DNA of 64,000 bases from Marinomonas posidonica IVIA-Po-181 (GTDB lineage Bacteria > Pseudomonadota > Gammaproteobacteria > Pseudomonadales > Marinomonadaceae): NCBI RefSeq assembly GCF_000214215.1, contig NC_015559.1, positions 3,087,001-3,151,000 of the forward strand. Direction: 5' to 3'. Shown here piece by piece: positions 47,450 through 55,721 of the stretch (its first letter is position 1; each line of letters starts with the position of its first letter). The notes beneath the pieces were generated by a model. That model was not told where the DNA came from and made no database searches. It worked only from the letters and a program-made list of their open reading frames with translations. The position numbers were made by a program, and so were the translations under genes.

Positions 47450-47758
47450 ATGCCTACTCACTCAAATAAAACAAGCAACAACAACAAAACTGTCATACAC
47501 TCTAACTAGAGTATGGATAAAGACAGTGGGGTTAAGCTTGCTCAGAAATCGTTACTATCCAAACAATTACCTTTCTCACATCTGCCATTCAGTTGCTTGC
47601 AGAAGTAAGTTTTACGCTCTCATTTATCGCTCCATCATTCTTTTTATAAACACCCAATTTCTTTTTAAAATCGTACCCACTGCTAAGTCAACACCACTCT
47701 TTCGAAACCGTTTCTTTCTCATCAGAAAACATCACTCACATTACGGGAGTTATCGTCT
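47450..47758 (+). other. Intergenic leader of the phoH-like gene with an inverted repeat
   Basis: About 310 bases with no convincing gene. At 47489-47527 there is a nested inverted repeat: outer arms ACTGTC/GACAGT, inner arms CTCTA/TAGAG flanked by ATA/TAT. CTGTCAT at 47490-47496 equals one half of a Pho box, but the second half, about 10-11 bases on, matches poorly. I could not place a clear -35/-10 pair. Confidence 0.45.
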
Positions 47759-49168
47759 ATGGAAAAAATCTACGTTCTCGACACCAATGTACTACTTCAT
47801 GACCCATTAGCCATTTACGCTTTCGCCGAGCACATGGTCGTCATTCCCATGACGGTGCTGGAAGAGTTAGACATTATCAAAGACAGGCGCGACAAAGACG
47901 TCAGCCGTGAAGCGAGACTTGCCATCAATACCATAGACAAGATCGTTGGTGACGCAACACCAAGAGAGCTCCAGGCGGGTGTCCCAATCCACACCCTAGA
48001 CAAAGGCATGAATCCAAACGAACAAATAAAAAGTAACGAGGGCTCACTGGCCATCTTCCCTGACCAACAGATTACAGCAACCGATAACATCCCTTTTCTT
48101 AATGGCAATCATGACCATGCCAACGACAACCGCATTATTAATGTTGCACTAAGCTTACAAGCAACTCACCTAAGATCCTCTGTCTGCTTAGTCACCAAAG
48201 ACATCAATATGCGTATAAAAGCCAAAGGCTCTGGGCTAGAGCGTGTCGAAGACTATCGCAAAGACAAGGTACTTGATGATATCGATCTAATGACCAAGGG
48301 CTACATTGAGTTTGAAGGCAGTTTTTGGTCAAGTGTCGACAGCGTCAAAACCGAAGCACATGGCCGTCATACCGTTCATGTCATCAGTAAGTCACTACTC
48401 GAAAGCATTCACTTAAATATGTTTATCATTGACGATGAGGATTTTATTGGTTTTGTCGTAAACATAGATCATGACTATATCTATTTATTGGACGTGAACA
48501 AACAACACCTAATGAACCAAAACTTCTGGGGCATTCACCCTCGTAATTTAGAGCAAGCCATGGCCTTTTATTTACTGCGTCATGAAAACTCTGATTTGAT
48601 GGTCATGACAGGCCCAGCAGGCTCAGGTAAAACCTTACTGGCGCTTGCTTATGGCTTACAAGTAACCATGGAAGAAAAACGTTTTAATAAGATCATTGTT
48701 GCAAGATCGACACCACCGATGGCCGAAGACATTGGCTTCTTACCTGGAACAGAAGAAGAAAAAATGGCCCCTTGGTTAGCGGCCTTTGATGACAATCTAG
48801 AGATTCTGCATGGCGCAGATGAACACTCCATTAGCAGCATTGATTACGTCAAACAGAAAGCCAACATTCAATTTAAATCTTTAAACTTTATGCGAGGTCG
48901 ATCCTTTAATAATGCCCTTATTATTGTAGATGAGGCACAAGGATTAACGCAATTTCAACTCAAATCCATTGTGACTCGAATTGGCAGTAACTCCAAAATC
49001 ATTGTCTTGGGCAACTTAGCGCAAATTGATAATAAGTACATTACGCCATTAACCTCGGGACTCACCTACTTAGTGGAAAAATCCAAACCTTTTAAGTATG
49101 CCAGTATCATGCATGTGAATGGCATTGAGCGTAGCCGACTGGCCGAATTTGCAGAAGAAAACCTCTAA
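47759..49168 (+). CDS. PIN-domain PhoH-family ATPase
   Basis: Fusion of a PIN ribonuclease domain and a PhoH ATPase, 469 residues. The PIN part (about 1-150) begins KIYVLDTNVLLHDPLAIYAF with the first catalytic Asp and includes a conserved Glu/Asp set (TVLEELDIIKDRRDKD). The PhoH part (about 255-469) has Walker A MVMTGPAGSGKTLLALAYGL, Walker B ALIIVDEAQGLTQFQLK and KIIVLGNLAQIDNKYI. Related mycobacterial PhoH2 proteins couple RNA unwinding and cleavage; here the role is inferred. It is monocistronic with a terminator behind. The single-domain PhoH (YbeZ-like) would be a different gene. Confidence 0.92.
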   Translation: MEKIYVLDTNVLLHDPLAIYAFAEHMVVIPMTVLEELDIIKDRRDKDVSREARLAINTIDKIVGDATPRELQAGVPIHTLDKGMNPNEQIKSNEGSLAIFPDQQITATDNIPFLNGNHDHANDNRIINVALSLQATHLRSSVCLVTKDINMRIKAKGSGLERVEDYRKDKVLDDIDLMTKGYIEFEGSFWSSVDSVKTEAHGRHTVHVISKSLLESIHLNMFIIDDEDFIGFVVNIDHDYIYLLDVNKQHLMNQNFWGIHPRNLEQAMAFYLLRHENSDLMVMTGPAGSGKTLLALAYGLQVTMEEKRFNKIIVARSTPPMAEDIGFLPGTEEEKMAPWLAAFDDNLEILHGADEHSISSIDYVKQKANIQFKSLNFMRGRSFNNALIIVDEAQGLTQFQLKSIVTRIGSNSKIIVLGNLAQIDNKYITPLTSGLTYLVEKSKPFKYASIMHVNGIERSRLAEFAEENL

Positions 49169-49187
49169 TACTCAGGCAGTAGGCAAC

Positions 49188-49225
49188 AAAAAAGGGAAGG
49201 TACCATGCGGTGCCTTCCCTTTTTT
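49188..49225. terminator. Bidirectional terminator between phoH-like and eda
   Basis: Stem AAAAAAGGGAAGG (49188-49200) with CCTTCCCTTTTTT (49213-49225), extended inward by a partly paired GTACC/GGTGC tip. T runs occur on both strands. Confidence 0.93.
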
Positions 49226-49246
49226 AAGGACATCAGACAGAAGTTA

Positions 49247-49870
49247 TTAAGCAACCGATTTTGCTAACTCGGTAATCTCATCCCATTTACCCGCACGCAC
49301 TAAATCTGTCGGTACAATCCAAGAACCACCGACACACAACACATTATCCAGCGCTAAATAGTCACGAAAGTTGTTTGCACCAATGCCACCTGTTGGACAG
49401 AACTTGATTTGTGGTAACGGGCCACCGAAGGCTTTCAGCGCTTTAACACCACCATTCACTTCCGCAGGGAAAAACTTAAAACGGTCATAACCGTATTCCA
49501 TGCCCAACAACACATCAGAAATGGTCGCCGCTGCTGGCAAGTAAGGCACATCGTACTCTTTTCCCACCGCCAATAAATCAGCCGTCATTCCAGGGCTAAT
49601 AATAAACTGAGAACCCGCCTCAATAGCTTGTAAATATTGCTCACGAGAACACACAGTACCGGCACCAACGATGGCATCAGGCACTTCTTTTCGCAACGCC
49701 GTAATCGCCTCTAGTGCGGCTGGTGTACGTAGTGTGACCTCTAATACAGGAACACCACCGGCAACCAATGCCTTACCCAATGACACAGCTTGCTCGACAT
49801 CATCAACGACAATCACAGGAACAACAGGCGTTGCCGTCATCACCTGTTCTGCAGTATACGTTTGAGTCAT
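49247..49870 (-). CDS. eda: KDPG aldolase (2-keto-3-deoxy-6-phosphogluconate aldolase)
   Basis: Last step of the Entner-Doudoroff pathway, cleaving KDPG to pyruvate and glyceraldehyde 3-phosphate; 207 residues. Motifs: VPVLEVTLRTPAALEAI with the conserved Glu, FIISPGMTADLLAVGKEY, RFKFFPAEVNGGVKALKAFG with the Schiff-base Lys, and IKFCPTGGIGANNFRDYLAL. It ends the glk-zwf-eda set on the minus strand; edd is not in the window. Confidence 0.96.
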   Translation of the reverse strand: MTQTYTAEQVMTATPVVPVIVVDDVEQAVSLGKALVAGGVPVLEVTLRTPAALEAITALRKEVPDAIVGAGTVCSREQYLQAIEAGSQFIISPGMTADLLAVGKEYDVPYLPAAATISDVLLGMEYGYDRFKFFPAEVNGGVKALKAFGGPLPQIKFCPTGGIGANNFRDYLALDNVLCVGGSWIVPTDLVRAGKWDEITELAKSVA

Positions 49871-49928
49871 GTTATTTTCCTTTTATCGACTGAGTGTTTA
49901 TTGACTGAGCTAACTAGGTCAATACAAC

Positions 49929-51404
49929 TTAATAATCGTGCCAGTTACGACCGTCTTTAATCGGTAAAGCCATGGACGCCGCAGGCCCCCAAGAACCAGA
50001 AGCGTACTCTTTCGGACGCTCACTGGTCTGACTCCAAGCTGACATAATGCCATCTACCCATTTCCAAGCGGCTTCTACTTCGTCATAACGCATGAACAAG
50101 GTCGCATCATTACGCATCACATCCAACAACAAACGCTCGTAAGCTTCCGGACTACGCTTATCATTGAACGCCTCTGTTAGACTTAAGTTCAAATCCACTG
50201 GCTGTAGATTCATTCCTTCACTCGCGCCTGGGACCTTATTCATCACAGTTAAAGAGATTTTCTCTTCCGGCTGCAGACGAATCACCAATTGGTTACGCTG
50301 CAGTTGGCGATTACTCTCGTCACTGAAAATACTATGTGGAACCGCTTTATATTGGATCACAATCTCAGAATAACGCTGACCTAAACGCTTACCTGTTCTT
50401 AGGTAGAATGGCACACCAGCCCAACGCCAGTTATCAATGTCTGCACGCAAAGCGACAAAGGTTTCTGTACGTGAATCAGGGTTACTTCCCTCTTCATCAA
50501 AGTAACCTTGCACATCTTTGCCTTTAATCATGCCTTTGGCATACTGGCCACGAACCGTCTTAGTGTACGCATTCGCCCCAACAATAGGACGCAACGCCTT
50601 TAACACCTTAATCTTTTCATCACGCACAGAATCTGAGTCCATGCGTCCTGGAGGTTCCATAGCAACCAAACACAACAATTGAATGAGATGGTTTTGTACC
50701 ATATCACGCATGGCGCCCGCTTTATCGTAATAGCCCCAACGTCCCTCTACGCCAACGGTTTCTGAAACCGTAATTTGCACATTATCAATGTGTGCACTGT
50801 CCCAAAGAGGTTCGAATAAGGTGTTGCCAAAGCGAATGGCCAATAGGTTTTGAACCGTCTCTTTGCCAAGATAGTGATCGATTCGGAAAGCTTGTTGCTC
50901 TTTAAAATTCTTCATCACTTCGTCGTTAATCGCACGAGATGACGCAAGGTCACGACCAAGCGGTTTCTCTAGTACAACACGCATGCGGTCTTCATTCAGA
51001 CCATGTGACGCCAAAGAAGAACAGATAGAGCCAAACAGGTCTGGTGAAGTCGCCAGGTAGAAAACCACATCTCGGTCATCGCCACCGACTTTATGGTCAT
51101 TTAAGCGAGCAAAATCAGATTCTTGTTGAGCATCAACAGAAACATAACTCAGACGCTCTTTGAAGCGCGGCCAAACAGTATCATCACCAACACTGGATGG
51201 CACAAATTCATTTAGCGCTTCACGAACTTTAGATTGATAGTCGGCATCACTTACTTCTCGCCTCGAAGCACCAATGATTCGAGTACTGGGTGCCAGCAAA
51301 CCGTCCATATCCAGATGATACAGTGCAGGCAACAACTTACGCATGGCAAGGTCACCACCGCCACCAAAAATTACGACATCACAGGCTTTTAAACTGACCT
51401 TCAT
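49929..51404 (-). CDS. zwf: Glucose-6-phosphate 1-dehydrogenase
   Basis: Oxidises glucose 6-phosphate to 6-phosphogluconolactone with NADP, feeding the pentose phosphate and Entner-Doudoroff pathways; 491 residues. N-terminal coenzyme site VVIFGGGGDLAMRKLLPALY, active-site motif FRIDHYLGKETVQNLLAIRF, and WAGVPFYLRTGKRL. The ATG at 51404 with GGAG 8 bases upstream is preferred; an in-frame start at 51461 would overlap glk and add 19 unrelated residues. No pgl (lactonase) gene follows, unlike many zwf-pgl-eda operons. Confidence 0.97.
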   Translation of the reverse strand: MKVSLKACDVVIFGGGGDLAMRKLLPALYHLDMDGLLAPSTRIIGASRREVSDADYQSKVREALNEFVPSSVGDDTVWPRFKERLSYVSVDAQQESDFARLNDHKVGGDDRDVVFYLATSPDLFGSICSSLASHGLNEDRMRVVLEKPLGRDLASSRAINDEVMKNFKEQQAFRIDHYLGKETVQNLLAIRFGNTLFEPLWDSAHIDNVQITVSETVGVEGRWGYYDKAGAMRDMVQNHLIQLLCLVAMEPPGRMDSDSVRDEKIKVLKALRPIVGANAYTKTVRGQYAKGMIKGKDVQGYFDEEGSNPDSRTETFVALRADIDNWRWAGVPFYLRTGKRLGQRYSEIVIQYKAVPHSIFSDESNRQLQRNQLVIRLQPEEKISLTVMNKVPGASEGMNLQPVDLNLSLTEAFNDKRSPEAYERLLLDVMRNDATLFMRYDEVEAAWKWVDGIMSAWSQTSERPKEYASGSWGPAASMALPIKDGRNWHDY

Positions 51405-51423
51405 TCTTTTATCTCCAACTAAT

Positions 51424-52398
51424 CTAGGCTTTCGACACAAGATAGGAAGCGTAGCAAGCACATCCCATCAGCCCTGGGTATTCAGACATCACAACAAAAG
51501 TCGGAATCGGTGAAACAAACTCTTTCATACGACCCTTGTCTTGCATAGCTTCTCTAAAGCCACTGCACAATATTTCCTTTAAGTAGCGAGGCACAATACC
51601 GCCAGCAATATACACACCGCCTCGCGCTTCAACAGACAATACAAGGTTACCAATGACTCGCCCTAAAAACACAAAAAACTGCTCTAAAGTAGCCTTGGCA
51701 ATCGGATCATTACCAGCTTTTAATGCCTCACCAATTTCAGGCGCTGACAGACGCTTCTCAATACCGTGTCGAGCGGCTAAGGCTTCATAAATATTTTCTA
51801 AGCCCATACCAGACAGCACTCGCTCTGCTGATACTCGTTTATGACGTTTACGCAAGAAAACGATAATATCGTCTTCGACTTCATTGCAAGTCGATAGATC
51901 TACATGACCACCTTCTCCAGGTAACACGATATTGGGTCCATTATCCTGAGGGACAATACAAGCCACCCCTAACCCTGTTCCAGCACCAATTACCCAGCTT
52001 GCAGCGGTTGGATCGACTTGACTCACGTCTCCCAACACCACTTTATCGGTTTCCGGCAACACTTCGAGACAATGGCCTATCGCATCAAAATCATTTAATA
52101 AGGCGACTTGCTTATCCACACCAAAGTAATTCTGTACTTCTTCACGTGTAAAATGCCAAGGGTTATTCGTAAAGCGTATGACATCTTGATTCACTGGTCC
52201 GGCAATGGCCAACACCACAGCGTCTATGTCTTTTAAATCAACACTACAGTGATCAACATAATCCGCCGCCGCATCAAAAAAAGTCTCATAGTTTTTACAA
52301 GGAAGTACTTTGACTTCAAGTGGCTCAAATTGGTGTATTGGCACCAAAGCAAATCGTGCGTTTGTGCCACCAAGGTCGGCAATTAAAGCATGGGACAT
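51424..52398 (-). CDS. glk: Glucokinase
   Basis: Phosphorylates glucose with ATP; 324 residues, bacterial Glk (ROK-unrelated, E. coli type). N-terminal phosphate loop ALIADLGGTNARFALVPI, conserved LLNDFDAIGHCLEVLPE, the adenosine segment SWVIGAGTGLGVACIVP and LPGEGGHVDLSTCNEVE. The operon glk-zwf-eda implies cytoplasmic glucose routed to KDPG. A HexR-like operator lies about 90 bases upstream of the start. Confidence 0.95.
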   Translation of the reverse strand: MSHALIADLGGTNARFALVPIHQFEPLEVKVLPCKNYETFFDAAADYVDHCSVDLKDIDAVVLAIAGPVNQDVIRFTNNPWHFTREEVQNYFGVDKQVALLNDFDAIGHCLEVLPETDKVVLGDVSQVDPTAASWVIGAGTGLGVACIVPQDNGPNIVLPGEGGHVDLSTCNEVEDDIIVFLRKRHKRVSAERVLSGMGLENIYEALAARHGIEKRLSAPEIGEALKAGNDPIAKATLEQFFVFLGRVIGNLVLSVEARGGVYIAGGIVPRYLKEILCSGFREAMQDKGRMKEFVSPIPTFVVMSEYPGLMGCACYASYLVSKA

Positions 52399-52484
52399 AT
52401 GTGAACCCTAAATTCATTTTTTTGAAATTTTACAACAAAATACAGGCAAAAAACACCGAATCTTTCAATACCAGCAGAACATAA

Positions 52485-52499
52485 TGTAATAAAATTACA
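52485..52499 (-). promoter_or_regulatory. HexR-type operator upstream of glk-zwf-eda
   Basis: TGTAATAAAATTACA, a 15-base palindrome matching the HexR consensus (TGTAATTAAATTACA) at 14/15. HexR is the KDPG-responsive RpiR-family regulator of zwf, edd, eda and glk in gammaproteobacteria. It lies between the stop of the GGDEF gene and the glk start. Confidence 0.82.
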
Positions 52500-52502
52500 A
52501 AA

Positions 52503-53567
52503 TTATCTTAGCTTATTTAGAAATTTAAAGACCTTCGTAGGCACGAGTCTTTTACGGTTATTTTTATAGTCGTAGAGGCGCTCATCTGCCACTTTTAACA
52601 GATGTTTGTAGTTACTTGGCGCGTCGGAGACAACACTCGCTCCGCCGTAACTAATAGTAATAGGAACTAGGTTAGATTTATACCTTAATGGATTGGATTG
52701 TAGATAATCTTGAATGGACTCAGCCACTTGAATTGCCTGATCGTACGTTTTTCCCGGCATAACGAAAACAAATTCATCCCCTGCAAAGCGAAATGCCAAC
52801 CCTTGTTTATGGACGTATTTTAACAAACGCTTGGCAATGTATTCTAATACCTCATCCCCGCAGTTATGGCCAAGGGTATCATTGATGGATTTGAAGGCAT
52901 CACAATCAATAAATACCACGGTGAGGTCGCGCTTTTGTTGCTTAGAGCGAGAAAATTCTCGATCCAACATTAGCTCTAACTGACGACGGTTTAATAAGCC
53001 AGTTAAAGGGTCACGGGTGGCTAAATATTCAAGCTTCTCTCGGGCCGTTACATTACTGAGACAAATGGAGATTTTAATCGCCAATTGATCCAGTAAAAAC
53101 GTATCCTTGGTACTCGCATCATAGCGACTCAGATCTGAGTCTGCTTGGCAAAACAGACCAACCAATTCACCATCAATGGTCAACGGTGATATCGCCACAG
53201 AAGCAATAATATCACGATAGATGCTCGGGATGATTTCACGACAAAAACTGAGATTGGAATTCACCAATACCGTTTTATTACTCGACTTGATGATATCTAT
53301 CATAGCACTGCGACGGGTAAACAGGACTCTATCTCTTAAATCAGGCAGTTTTTCAAGGCTTTCGATGAGGTGTGATAAAGGCGCCTCATTAATAAGGTTC
53401 ACCCAAACGTAAGGTACGTTAAATTGTTTTTGCACTTCTTTTGTCAGGGTCGACACAAACTGATCACAACGTCCAATCGATAAAATACAGCGCTCGATTT
53501 CAAAAAACTTGCGCGCAATTTCTTCGTTATGGCGAACATTGTCTATCAGCTCATTAATGTCATGCAT
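52503..53567 (-). CDS. Diguanylate cyclase-like protein (DUF484/GAF-like + GGDEF)
   Basis: Predicted cyclic-di-GMP synthase, 354 residues, no membrane segment. Residues about 20-175 resemble a GAF/DUF484-type sensory domain (VSTLTKEVQKQFNVPYVWVN, ISPLTIDGELVGLFCQAD). Residues about 185-345 are a GGDEF domain: TRDPLTGLLNRRQLELMLDR, VVFIDCDAFKSINDTLGHNC and the active loop FRFAGDEFVFVMPG, which reads AGDEF rather than GGDEF. AGDEF is a known active variant in some enzymes, so activity remains possible. No I-site RxxD is obvious just upstream of the loop. It is upstream of glk on the same strand. Confidence 0.88.
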   Translation of the reverse strand: MHDINELIDNVRHNEEIARKFFEIERCILSIGRCDQFVSTLTKEVQKQFNVPYVWVNLINEAPLSHLIESLEKLPDLRDRVLFTRRSAMIDIIKSSNKTVLVNSNLSFCREIIPSIYRDIIASVAISPLTIDGELVGLFCQADSDLSRYDASTKDTFLLDQLAIKISICLSNVTAREKLEYLATRDPLTGLLNRRQLELMLDREFSRSKQQKRDLTVVFIDCDAFKSINDTLGHNCGDEVLEYIAKRLLKYVHKQGLAFRFAGDEFVFVMPGKTYDQAIQVAESIQDYLQSNPLRYKSNLVPITISYGGASVVSDAPSNYKHLLKVADERLYDYKNNRKRLVPTKVFKFLNKLR

Positions 53568-53855
53568 GCATTATGCCCTGCCGCTTGATCAAATCGGCCA
53601 CTTCTTCCCTTGGTACAAACGTAACTAAAAATCTAAAAAATAATGAATCTACAAGATCTTATAGTACGATGCTTAAGTAATTTCAGCCATAAAATGTATT
53701 AAAAATGGACGGCTTAGTACAAAAAATTACAATCAGAACAAGATATTCCAACTTTTCCTCTCTTCTAGCAAGCCGTTGTTAATAATTCATTATTCTAGTT
53801 AAGAAAAATCCTACCATGCCGATACTCATAACATCACCGAACAATAGGTATGTTA

Positions 53856-54179
53856 ATGAGCATAAGAGAAATTGTTGAAACTCAGGTCACCCAGAGTAGC
53901 TTGGCAGGAAAGTCTGTATCAGGCAGTGCCCATTTTGCTCTGATGATGAGTTTATTCAGTCAACCTGGCCCTTCTCTGATAAATGCCAAAGACCGTTTGA
54001 ATCAACATCAAGCCCACGCCATCACACGCCCAATGCACTTCTCCCAAGGTATAAGTCATAACCCTGTGGCCAACATTGCTCTACTAAAAGCACTCAATCA
54101 GGAACCATTGGCAGAAGGAACACCATTCGAATACGATCTCGTTGAAAGCTTAGAAAATCAAATTAACACCCAGATTTAG
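53856..54179 (+). CDS. Hypothetical small protein
   Basis: Protein of 107 residues that I do not firmly recognise. It is soluble-looking, with no signal or membrane segment. A hydrophobic helix HFALMMSLFSQPGPSLI (about 28-44) is followed by a basic His/Gln-rich part and an acidic C-terminus. The FALMMSLFSQ stretch vaguely recalls the VC2046/SO_2500 family, from memory only. The ATG at 53856 has AGG 7 bases upstream; another ATG is at 53850. It stands alone, convergent with the DUF3080-like gene with a 1-base gap. The 288 bases before it hold nothing I recognise. Confidence 0.65.
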   Translation: MSIREIVETQVTQSSLAGKSVSGSAHFALMMSLFSQPGPSLINAKDRLNQHQAHAITRPMHFSQGISHNPVANIALLKALNQEPLAEGTPFEYDLVESLENQINTQI

Positions 54180-54180
54180 C

Positions 54181-55206
54181 TTAATTAGACTGACCACCAA
54201 CGCCCATTCCACACACATGAAATAAGGCACTCCAGGCTTTTGCATGACGTTGCGAAGCTATTTGATATTGTTGCCATTCACTTTGATCTGATGTCATATC
54301 ATACTGCTTAAAAAACACCCGCATTTCCGGCGTCAGATGAGACAATTCGACCAATTCATTAAGCAACGGCAAAACCTGATAGGCTGACTGACTAAGGCGC
54401 CCCATGTAAGGCTGTACTTGTTTAACATAATGCACTTCAAATTGTTGCTTTAGATAATTTACAGGCGCTCCACAGTCCTTCTCACTTAATTGAGAGACCT
54501 GAGCCGTTACTTGATCTAAGTAGCGACGAATGTACATCAGACTAAACAACAAGCGTCCAGCATACTCACTGTCCATCAAGTGTTTTAAATCCTGTTCGAA
54601 GACATCACTTTGAATAACAGGCAAGGCTTCAACATCGCTTCCAATCTTCACAAAACGAGTCAAGGCATTTAATAAAGACTGCTGCTTTGCCGTAGAATAA
54701 TTTAATGGCAAGAAGCCATTCGATAAGCTAAAGAAAGCCTCACTTTCGTCGCCATTAAAAATGGCATTCCCAAAGGCTTTAGGTAGCTCTATGCGCTTTT
54801 GCTGAGCAACCGCCATTAATTCTTTCTCTAAAGCGGAGTCATCAATCGAACAAGATTCAATGGCACGCACAATGTCGATTTCATATAAGAAGCGTTGACT
54901 ATCTAGCATCACCCGCCCAAGAATACTGTTTTTCCTACCCGCAACAATACCGATATCACAGCGCTGCAAGGATAAAAAATCTATCAAGCTGACATCAAAT
55001 TCCGACAAGGTATTTCGTCGATAACGTGCTTGGGGGAAACCAGTTGGCATTACTATTGCTGGAGCATCAATCTCAATTAACTGAGATCGATCCAGATCTT
55101 GGACATAATCAGACAACAGCAATTCTGCTTTAAAACGACTATCACAGCCGCTTATCAGTATAATAATGCTTAACCAAATAATTGCTTTAAAAGGTTTAAA
55201 ATACAT
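54181..55206 (-). CDS. DUF3080-like lipoprotein
   Basis: Predicted lipoprotein of about 341 residues. Signal and lipobox are clear (AIIWLSIIILISGCDS), with the Cys as lipidation site. The mature protein is mostly helical; segments MPTGFPQARYRRNTLSEFDV, SLIDFLSLQRCDIGIVAGRK and NSILGRVMLDSQRFLYEID agree with what I recall of DUF3080. The function is unknown. Two starts are possible: 55206 or 55221. The former shares a CATG with the start of the divergent thioesterase; the latter overlaps that gene by 17 bases. Confidence 0.78.
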   Translation of the reverse strand: MYFKPFKAIIWLSIIILISGCDSRFKAELLLSDYVQDLDRSQLIEIDAPAIVMPTGFPQARYRRNTLSEFDVSLIDFLSLQRCDIGIVAGRKNSILGRVMLDSQRFLYEIDIVRAIESCSIDDSALEKELMAVAQQKRIELPKAFGNAIFNGDESEAFFSLSNGFLPLNYSTAKQQSLLNALTRFVKIGSDVEALPVIQSDVFEQDLKHLMDSEYAGRLLFSLMYIRRYLDQVTAQVSQLSEKDCGAPVNYLKQQFEVHYVKQVQPYMGRLSQSAYQVLPLLNELVELSHLTPEMRVFFKQYDMTSDQSEWQQYQIASQRHAKAWSALFHVCGMGVGGQSN

Positions 55207-55615
55207 GAACAAACTACTCATTCAGAAGCGTGAAGAAATCTCCGAAACTCGTGTGGCCAAAATGGTATTTCCTGGTACGACCAATCACTACGACACGCTC
55301 TTTGGTGGTATCGCATTACAATGGATGGATGAAGTCGCTTACATCGCGGCTACCCGCTTTTCCCGTAAATCCATGGTGACCATCTCGACAGAACAGGTCG
55401 ATTTCAAGCAGCCTATCCCTTCCGGTATTTTAGTTGAGCTTGTGGCTCGTGTCGTTCATGTGGGTCGAACTTCTCTTAAAGTCGAAGTATCTATTTTTCT
55501 TGAGGAGCTGCACAGTGATAAACGCACCAAGGCCATTACTGGGCATTTTAATTTTGTGGCGGTGGATAAAGATAAAAAGCCAACTCCGATCTTTGATGAA
55601 GAAGGTCATATTTAA
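55205..55615 (+). CDS. Acyl-CoA thioesterase, hot-dog fold (YciA-like)
   Basis: Hydrolyses acyl-CoA esters; 136 residues, single hot-dog domain. Family motifs: TRVAKMVFPGTTNHYDTLFG then GIALQWMDEVAYIAATRFSR with the catalytic Asp/Asn region, and VTISTEQVDFKQPIPSGILV. The ATG at 55205 has AAAGG about 10 bases upstream; a further upstream frame to 55166 has no family resemblance. It is divergent from the DUF3080-like gene with overlapping start codons. Specificity cannot be told from sequence. Confidence 0.9.
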   Translation: MNKLLIQKREEISETRVAKMVFPGTTNHYDTLFGGIALQWMDEVAYIAATRFSRKSMVTISTEQVDFKQPIPSGILVELVARVVHVGRTSLKVEVSIFLEELHSDKRTKAITGHFNFVAVDKDKKPTPIFDEEGHI

Positions 55616-55668
55616 GCAAAATATGTTTAAGCAATAAAAGGGTCAAGTTGACGAGATAATAATAGAAA

Positions 55669-55701
55669 CGCTGCCACAACGGACATCTTGTTATGGCAGC
55701 G
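55669..55701. terminator. Hairpin between converging genes, probable terminator
   Basis: CGCTGCCA (55669-55676) paired with TGGCAGCG (55694-55701), with some inner pairing. The T runs on either side are weak, so termination is likely but not certain. Confidence 0.5.
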
Positions 55702-55721
55702 ATAGAAACGAGAGAAAAAGA

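Noticed and set aside
47526-47810. A 94-residue open frame before the phoH-like gene
   Set aside because: It runs into the PIN-PhoH coding region in another frame, has a Phe/Arg/Ser-rich composition typical of chance frames, and no family resemblance.
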